Shown piece after piece: positions 23,014 through 32,900 of a stretch of DNA of 64,000 bases (the stretch's first letter is position 1; every line of letters begins with the position of its first letter). Position numbers and translations under genes: made by a program. The stretch is taken from the NCBI RefSeq assembly GCF_048128805.1, contig NC_136000.1, forward strand, positions 19,038,946-19,102,945, written 5' to 3'. Origin of the DNA: Centroberyx gerrardi (lineage: Eukaryota > Chordata > Actinopteri > Beryciformes > Berycidae). Below the pieces are notes generated by a model. It was not told where the DNA came from. It searched no databases and worked only from the letters and a program-made list of their open reading frames with translations.

Positions 23014-23061
23014 TTTATTGTAACCTATAACAGCAACTGCCTTGCAAGGCAAACATTTATT
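23014..23061 (-). terminator. plekhg7: plekhg7 polyadenylation signals
   Basis: Two AATAAA motifs on the minus strand (plus-strand TTTATT at 23056 and 23014) lie 110-160 nt past the plekhg7 stop codon. The gap to the eea1 signal on the other strand is only about 0.5 kb. Confidence 0.55.
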
Positions 23062-23172
23062 TTACAAAATGATCCTAGTGCTAGAACAGTAATTTACAAG
23101 ACTGGAGGAGCGCTGGAGTGCATGTTGACAGTAGACCTTTAGGTGGATTGTAGTGCTGTAGTGTGGGAGGAG

Positions 23173-23283
23173 TCATATCTGCGAGGACTCCAGCCACAGT
23201 GAGGAGCTCTTGACTCGCGGCTGCTGGGAGTCCAGCTTCAGCAGTGCCGTCACAGCGCCCTCTATCTTCGACATCCACACTCT
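23173..23283 (-). CDS. plekhg7: plekhg7 last coding exon
   Basis: Encodes residues 686-721: the PH-domain C-terminal helix (RVWMSKIEGAVTALLKL) and a Ser-rich tail ending SSQI and stop (TGA, plus-strand TCA at 23173). The conserved PH-domain Trp is W688. Confidence 0.9.
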   Translation of the reverse strand, partial: RVWMSKIEGAVTALLKLDSQQPRVKSSSLWLESSQI

Positions 23284-26200
23284 CTGGAAAACACACATCA
23301 AGGGCCGTCAGAGTGGGGAACATCCTCAGGTTTACTATCCAGCAGTGTGCAACTTGGTGGTTTTGCAGGTGCAACAGCTTGACTGCTTGGATACATTACT
23401 CACACAATGCTGGTTATTTTATTTTCATTCCTCTACATTTATAATGTCTGTTGATGTGAGTCAACAGCAATATCGGACTGGAGTAGTATCGGGTTGGTAA
23501 GCTCCAGGTTCTGCATGAATCTCAGTAATAACATTATCCTTGTCCAATGTCTTTCACAATTTGCCCCCCTTTATAGAAAGACTAACAAAATTGACCTTAG
23601 AGATGTGTGTAGGCAGAAATTAATGGGAATTTTACTATTTATAAACCTTGAACCTGACATGCAAAAGCTCCTAACTCCATGCCAGTTCAAAACTTCGTGC
23701 TCACATATGAAAAATGTACGAGGCATGAGAGTCAAGGTACATTTTCATAAACCAAATCCCAGGCAGATTATCAGTGAGATTCTGTGTCAGTAAGTAACTA
23801 CCAGTGTCCAAAGCAAATTGAAATTGATGAGCAAGCGTTTACTGTGAAACCTTGTGTGGATACTATTCAGATACGAGAGGCTTTTGGATACATAACACAT
23901 ATCCATATGTCAAGATGCACATCCCTCTGGTACGCACATTATTATTATGCCAACAGAATGTCATCAGTGCTCTGCCAGCCCCCATCAGATATGGGCTGCA
24001 GCTGCATGCCTTTTGAAACTTCTCATGCAACCGAACAATCAAACAAATTCATCGTTTACCTTGACCGACTCTGACGGAGCTTGCAGGATGAATGCTCCTA
24101 TGCACTGCTGGTAGCGGTTCTGGTGCATGATTATGAACGAGTGAGGCAGCCCCGATGCTGGAAAGGAAGGATACAACAACAACAACATAAATTCTTCTGA
24201 ACATTACTGGATGTGAATATACAGACAGAAGTTTACAGCGTGGGGAAGAAAATCCACCATGATATATTGATTCTGTTATCTATTCTATTCACACACACAA
24301 CTTATCCACTCACTGATATTTGGAGTTTTAGTCCAATGATTAATACGCAACCATTATCAATCATTACATCATCTAACTTAACAGTTAATAAACACTTTCA
24401 AAATGTGTCCTGTGAATAGAAAATGCTTGAGTGCTTGAACCCCAGTGGCCCTAACGAGAAACAATAACATCCCAACAAAGCCCAAGATACTACTAGTACT
24501 ACTTGAGGCATTGAGCTGGTCGATGTTCTTGAGCTGGAGTCGGTCCAGAGAGAAGGGCTGGTCCAGAACCGTGAAGGTACAGCCTTCCTTCAGCAGCTGG
24601 TCCAGCTCCAGGTTCTGCGGCAGCCTCAGAGGATTCTGTTCTGGACCAGTGGACCGCTACCGGAGACAGGGGTGAACAAGTTATAAACGCTTGTCTTTGA
24701 CATTAAGGGAGGAGACATCACCATCTGTATTGATCATAGTCCTTCAGGTCAAGGCTCAGAATGGGACGAGAGAGTGATGTACCTTTTTGTTTCTCTTTAT
24801 CTTTGTGATCAGGAGGAATTCGTCAAACAGGAACAGACACACATCAATCAGCTTTGTGTTTTCTGGTAATGAACAAAAACGCCGGCGTGAGAGTGCGCTC
24901 AAATCTAAGGTCATGTTACCAACGACATACCACCAACGTGTATTTAGTGGTTTTATTTTACTAATATAAAATCCGCTTTCACTGGCACCAACCTGTGAGT
25001 ACCAGTTTCCCCTCATGCAGGAGACTTCTATGAGAGATGAGATTCTCCAGAGTAACGGCCTTCAAGAGATGTTTCAAATTCTGTAAGTGAAAGGCAAAAG
25101 GAATCGGTCGATTTGAGTTAAGAAAAATAACATCTTTCACCATTTGATACGTGTAAATTGATCTGGAACAATCCGCCTCTGATGCTGACCTAACGGAGCT
25201 GATTACACATTGCATTGTAAAATCTTAACGCCTTGAAATAGCTCACTTTCTTTCCATTTCATGAAGGCTGTCATATCTGATTTCACATCCAGATAACTGA
25301 TTGTGTCATCTTATCTGCACGCAAGGGTGTTGTATGATGACGAGTTTGTGCCAATCTGTAAATTTATGCTTTGCTCTGTACACAACAGCAACTGTCACGC
25401 ACACACTCACACATACGCAAACGCACATGCACAGACACAGACCTCAGGAACGAAGGCGCGCTTGTCTCTCTCCCATACAGGCAGCCACACCAGGGCGTCT
25501 CTCAGCTGTTTCACCTTCTGGTAGTTATCCAGCCATTTGACCTTTCCCTCTAAATCACCTAGACACAGAGAGGAGAGGTGACTGACTGTCCGGGGAATCA
25601 CTTGAATCAAGAGCGACAAAAACAGTCCAAAAACAAACAACCACTGATTGGAACGTGCTCTAAAAACTTACATCCAGTTAGTGCCAAAGGAAATTACTAC
25701 TGAGTTTTGTATAGGGATCAAAATGTAAAGTACTAAGAATTAATAAGAATTTCCTTGTGTCATGTACTTGGGTCACAGTCATATGAACTCTATTTTCAAA
25801 TGACAACCTGATTTTACTGTATTATGTTGATGTTTTACTGTATAGTGGTGGTTGTCTCTCTGGTAAACATGGGCGTGACGGAATCGTGAGAGATAAGACT
25901 GCGTTCAGATTTTACAATAAATATCCCCCACGCCCATAGGACATTGGCCTGTTCATCTTTGCCATGGCTACAATATTCCCTTGTCACTCCACCTCCCTGT
26001 GCAGCTGAGTCATTGTCTGTCACACCCTTTTAATGGTTATGGGAAAGAAATATCTGTGAGCCCATGCTGGCTGGTTTTGTAAAGTTATTTGTTTAATACA
26101 AGAAACTGACATTGAGGTTGCTGTTGCATATTTCCCACAGCCTATCCATCTAGTTACAGAGTAAACCGCCACAACAGGTCTGCAGGCACAGGCATGCTGT

Positions 26201-29200
26201 GAAGAATAAACGGTCAGGACTCCTGGCTGCCGGCCAAGGCTCGCTGCCTGTTTGCTCTAGACGACATGAATGGTGTCCCCTTGCTCGTGTTGACAGAGAT
26301 AACCTTGCTTATATTTGCTTAAAAATCCCCATTGCAAAGGAATAACACTGCACGATAAGTCTTAATATATTTATAAAGCACCTGCTGACAAAGAAACCCT
26401 CGGGTCCTGATCACCTGATGACATTACTGGGACTTCTGTCACTTGAAACAAAGACGAGCGTTACGCTTGTCATCAGCAGCTGACTAGATCTGTTTGTTTG
26501 TATTGCCCAAAGTCATAGAACTAGCTGAGCAACAACATGCTTATTCATGCATCAGTGAGCATATTGAGTTGATAAGGAAGTAATGAAACGTTCAGCACAC
26601 ATCAATGATTTTATGCCAGTGAGAGCATTTTCTGCAGCTACGCATTTAACAGCTAAATGGGAGTGACAGGTTGAAAGATATATGGAGAGTAACTGTGAGG
26701 TAGGAGATGCAGTGCTAAGTAGTTAAGTATTCCCTCCATGATGCAGGGTGAAGCGGTGCATGCTGCTCACATATGGAAGTGTCCACTCGCTCCGCTATCA
26801 CTTGCAGGCTTCTGGTCTCTTCCTCCGACTGACATCTCTTCGCAATGTTCCTCAACAAGAGCGGGTATCGCGTTAACCTCTGCAGCGGAGCCACCAGCAG
26901 ATCGCGCAGCTGCAGCCTCCGACACTGCTCATTCCTTTCGCACCACTGGGAGAATGACGGGGGGGGGGGGGGGGGGAGAGAAAGAGTGAGAGAGGCAATG
27001 AGAGACACAGAGAAAGAGACAGAGAGAGAGAGAGAGAGAGAGCAGCGAGAGGTTAAAGGATAAGAGGGTCAGAGAGAGAGACAGGGTGAGAGAAGACTTG
27101 TCAGAAGGAAAAAGAGCGAGGTCAGAGGGGAAAGGATGAAAGAGCTTTTGAGGGAGCTTGTTAGAACAGAGAGAAGGGGGGGAGGGGGAGTTGAGGGGGG
27201 ACTACGTGAAGAAAAATGACATCCAAGACCAACCCCCCCCCCCCCCCCCCCCCACCCCCCCCCCCCCCCCACCCCCCTAAACAAAACAATAGAATTAAGA
27301 ATGTGGATGACAGAGAAAGTTACACAAGAGAGAATCTGCCACATTCCAATCCTTGGCAATCCCCGGTGACAGTGAACAGGTCGTGGCTGTTTAGGCAGCA
27401 ATGTCACTGTGTGTTCTCTCTCATACTTGGCCCTGCGCTGCCTGCCGCGTTGTCAAGGTACACGCCGTCCTCGCCGCCACTCACACACACACACACACAC
27501 ATTAGCTGCTTAGTGAGTCCCTCTTGTACCTTCACATACGATCCAAAGTCCTCTCTGGGTTTCAGGCTGTCCAGATACACGAGAGCCGTGGAGTAGTTGA
27601 GGCAGTATTTCTGCAGACAGTGGCATATGCTCTCACGGAAAGCCTGCCAACACATAGGAGGATTTTACAAACACTGGGATACAGACTGCTGGGTCACATC
27701 AGCCGCTCCGCTGCAGATAAACAGATCGTAAAAGGCCAGCAGAGGAGACCTTATGTCATGCCGAGTACACACAGTAAAAATGTGAAGGAAAGTGGGAAAA
27801 GTAACCTGTGTGTGTAAGACTTATTCTGCGTTTGAATTATGATGACAAATATCAGTCCCATGTTCTTCAGCACCTGTGAGCTGCTGAAACGGTTTCTTTT
27901 ATTTTGTGAGGAAATTTAGCCTGGGAAATCCAAATTGTTTGAAATCAAAGAACAAAGCACCTCATTGAGATTGTTGTTCATAGCAAGATCATTTTTTTTC
28001 TAACATAAAAAATGTGCCATTAATTTATGTGAGATCATTATAAGCCTAAAGTGAGGTCTTATAATGTGAGAGGAGTTGTGGGCTCAATCTCTTGCCACCT
28101 CATCCAGTCAAGGCCAAAGATTATTTTCAAAGTTACATGTCTTTTTCTCATGACTCATATCTGGATGAACCTGGACAGGCTCCTGTAGTTTGAGATGGGA
28201 AAAGACATAAACCTGACAACAAAGACTAGTGACATACAATGAGAGTTTGCAGTCTTAAGTGTGCAGAAAAAATGCAGACAAAAAAAACCAGAACACACAA
28301 TATAATTACATTTCATGTACAAATTCATGTATCGGACTGTGGCATTCCACTAATATCCACTATAGCTTACATCATGCAGCCTGCTTTACCATCTATAGTC
28401 AGTGTAGATGCATTAACACAAGGATGCTCACATCCTATCCAGTGTGAACAAAAATGTGTAATAAGATTTTAATTCTATGATCATATGACAATCTCTGATT
28501 ATGTTAAGAGGCTACATAACTGCGCCCGGTGGATCCAGACTTTGAATGTGTGATCCGTGCTCTTTGTCTTATCTTATCACATAGTGTGCACACCTCTCCA
28601 GCAGCATTCCCATACATTTTGAAAATTTCGCCTTTTAGTGTGAAATTAGCTCCCTTTGCCTCAGTCTTCTAATCAGTGGAGAGCTTTAAAAAATAAACAA
28701 ATGTATCTTTTCTTCATTGCAATCCCACACCACAGCGCACGTGTAGAGCGGAGGCAGAGTCACTGTGTGTTTGTGTTTCATGTGTCCATGTGTGAGTCAG
28801 ACTTGCCCTGCTCAGCAGCTCCAGCAGGGTGGGCCCCCCACCCTCTACAGGAATCTCCAAAGTGTCCTTGATGACACGTAGGAGGTTGTTCAGGAAGCCA
28901 AAGCTCACCTGCAGCAGAAAACGTAAAGTGTCAAGTGACACCACCAACTCTTTCACACTCACATTCCTCAGCCATGTTACTTTCAGTTTGTTAACGACTG
29001 TAGATGGCATAAAAGAGCGGAGTCCAGAAAAGACAGGTGTACTGTTTCACGTGAAGTCAAGCTATAGTTGCTGCATAGTGACAGACAAGACATTTGTTAT
29101 TGTATTGTTATAATAATATTACCACTACAAAGTGTGTCATTTCTACTCTGCTGAGTGACCTTGCCAGCAGTGCAAATCTTCCATATATGATTGATTTGTT

Positions 29201-29902
29201 CCTTCCTTATTTTGCAGCAGCAGCAGCAACAACGATAATACTACTACTACTACTACTACTACTGATAATAATAATACAAAAGTAAACATCTCATCCCCCA
29301 CAAATGATGTAGTCCTCCTCTGGGTCTATCAGTAAGAAATGTCACCTTGTTTTCCCTTATAATTGTATTGCAGTGTCATTTTGAAAATACAGTGGTGAGA
29401 TGCATCATATCCCAAAGTTTAATCAAAATTTGATCAGCGGTGTCTGAGATATATTGCATGTGATGGATGGACAAATGAAGAAACAAGCTGGAGACTAAAA
29501 CTGTATTCATATAGTACATGCAGGATTAGTCATGGTGCTTATCAGATAAAAAAGAGTTTTGCATTGGGGTTTATATGGGTCTGTTTTGCATCAGTTCTCA
29601 CCAGGCAAAGCTCATTGAGGTTAGCAAACAGCCTCCAGGAGTCCACATCAGTCAGGCAGTTCCTCATCTGCAGATTAGTGAGCGTGGCCAAAAACACCTG
29701 AATGCCACAAAGAAGTCACACAGAGAAAAGAGTTATCTGTGGTGCTAGCATTAAGCATTCTAATCCACTACTGTACCGAATGGAAAGCGAAAAGAGACTT
29801 TTACAGGTGCCTTTTATCCGACAATTCAATGACGGGATGAACAGCACAAAGCAGCAGGTGTTGGGTTGCATTTGGGTTGGCCTAGCTATGTGTGGTCCTG
29901 TC

Positions 29903-29952
<50 letters not shown>

Positions 29953-32900
29953 CATCTGTGTGCATTAGGAGGCTTTATAGAGTTAGTTACCTCCTTGAGA
30001 ACCATGAGTTGATCCAGGAAGTAAACACACTCGCTGGTGAAGAGCTCCCAGATGGTCTCTTGTGTCTTGAAGCCCTGGGGGTCGGAGTCAGCCCTCAGCT
30101 GGGAGGACTGGTCTCGCAGGAACTCTGCCAGAGAGCAGTCCTGGGGACAGACACACACATTACTGGATTGGCAAGATGGCAAACAATTGAGAGAAGACAC
30201 AAAAAGACAAAAAAGAACATCCTCTTTACACTTTGTGTTTGCTGGATGCAGATAATTGTATATCCTATAAATGTAAAGGTCCTACCACCATCCTGATGCA
30301 CCTATGTGGTTGTTTAAGTGTTTATTTATGTGAGTGTTTATGGTTGGCCTCAGTTGTTACTGCCTAGAAAGTCTTGTTCTTACACAACTGGCAGCATTTA
30401 AATGTGCCAGCAGCTTTCCTGTTCCTCTCGTTTTGTAATTCCTGAGTCATTTGCTAACCATTCAGTTATGTTTAGATTGGAAATCAGGATAATTTTGTTG
30501 TCCATACTTTGGTTATGTTTGGATTAGAAGCTACAGTGCAATCCAAATAGTGCAACCATCATAATTTACATAACAAACAGCATGTATGCTTAAGGGCCTT
30601 TTCAGTCGTCAGTGTTCATTTCCCACCTTATGCTTCTGAAAGTCTGTGATTCTCCAGTCTTGAATCTGTGCTGTTGAGAGATATTTCTCAATATCTGATG
30701 CTGTGCATGTCAGCGTCTTCCCTTTAGTCTGAGCAGGGGGGAGAAGACACATTTTAGACAGGTTTTGGAAAAGGCCTTCCAGGTATGGCTGTGTGTTGGT
30801 CTAGGGAAAGTGAATCCATGTGTGAGTCATGTATTTGTGATTCTATTCAAACATTTGTCCATCTAACAGTCTAGCACGCTCAAAAACTAAATAAACAAGT
30901 TTGGCATTCCAAATGTTGACTAATTACAAAACCTGCAAGGGCCGAAAGGGAAAAGAGGAACCACATTAATCTGCTTTGAGAAGTGGGTCAGAGAACAATG
31001 TCCAAACCAACTGGCCTGCCCACTGCTAAGACAAAGTATTCCAAAACAAACCTCAAACACACGGGTGGCAGCCCGAACCACACAACAGTTACAAACAAAC
31101 AAATAACACACCTACCGTACTACGTCTCAGAAAAGGCCACTTTGACTTCTTAGTATCTGTTAAAATCATAAGCAGAACATATTGATTAATCGACAAAGGC
31201 TCAAGTGAGAAAGTCTGCTGTAGAACAGATGGATTAGAAACAAACAAACAAAACAGTGTGTTGGAGTCTGGTGGACTCAAGGACAACTTACAGAAAGTGT
31301 AAGCTATTTCGTCATTTAAGCTTCTGAAAATCGGACTGGTTAAATTACACACAAAATAACAAAAAAAAATGTGTGCGCTACTTTTTGCCCTTTGAACATT
31401 GGACTGTGGAATTACATATTTTTGGCTTAGCACCACCAACTAAGAAATATTGGGAAGGCTCATCCTTCCAGGCATCAAGATACATGAGACTAAATACACT
31501 GGCTAAAGAATAATTGTATGCTGCTCAAATCAGTGACTCAGTTTCTAGAATGAAAATGATACCATGAAAATGTATCATATGAATAACAGTTTTACCAGAG
31601 AAGTTGGAACCGTTCAATACGTCAGCGGCTCCATTGGATACGAACAGGTCTCCTGGTGAAACATCCAATCCAGGAAGGCTGACAACCACAGAGCTCCGCC
31701 TCCTTTCCTGAAGCCTGCGGTCACAGAGGAAGAGCAGCTAAAGTGTTAACAGAGTCTTCCTCTTAAATCGTGGTTGGTTGCCAAGTGTTGTAAGATTCAC
31801 ACTACAGCAGCAGCACTGTTTCACAGTGTGGAAACAGACTAATTTCTGGAGAAATATCAGAGATGTGCACTTTTAAGACACGATTAAGATTCCAAAACAT
31901 GACTTGAAACATCTAGTGTAAATACTTTTACTTCAAGACAAAACAGGAAATGACAGAATTCCTTTTACATGGTTGAAATACCATCTGCATTGTGCAAGCA
32001 ATTGGCGATTAACACGAATAGCAGAAATTCTAAAGGATAAGTGTAATGTGTCTGGCTTAAGTGTGGATAGATGCTGATTAATGAATCACCCATTTGTCTG
32101 GTAGGAGGCAAGCTGTCAGTGTGTGCCGTCAGTGTGTGCCAGTTATAATCCTCCTGGTCTCCTTTCAGTTTCCAAGGCATGGCCAGGCTTAAGACCGGAA
32201 AAACACAGGTCTGCCTTTTAGCCTCGAGCAAAGCTCAAACAGTCACTACTCTCAAGTGTTTTGACTTGTCTCCTTGTGTTGTTGTTGACGGATTACTGTT
32301 CAAAGTAAAGTGCACATGAACATCTGTTGAAATTACAAATCAAGGAAACTGAGAAATGTAATCCAATTATGAAATGGAGTTGTTCCTGTTGTCCTGATAT
32401 AAAATAAAATATCTTGATAGGGTATGGACTAATGAATGATGATGTTTCTTTTAAGAAGAAAAAAGATCACAACAAATCATATTTGAATGACCACTGTTTG
32501 AGTTCAACAATCAGTCCAATAGTGCTAAAGCTAAAAAGAGTCTTTTAAGTCTTTAGCACAAATAGAGTCAGCAGAAATTAGGTGAACGGCAACCAGACAG
32601 GCTGGTTTTGCTCTCAGCACTGACACTGATCGACTACTGTTCTGTGACCAGACCGAATACTTTCACTTCTAAATTTTTGAGGGAAGGAGCTCAGCGTGGC
32701 ACTACATAGTAACAGAGAAAAGAGTCTCTAATAATGCAGGATTTTGCAGTGATGCAAAATCTGAAGAAACAGCATTGTTGTGAAGTGATGAAACTCAATT
32801 CACACCAATGATGCATTTTAACTGCAATGCATCAGGGTAGAGCAACAAACTTCCTGTCTGTTTGGTAAAGGTTATCAGGACCTGATCAGGCCATAAGGAA

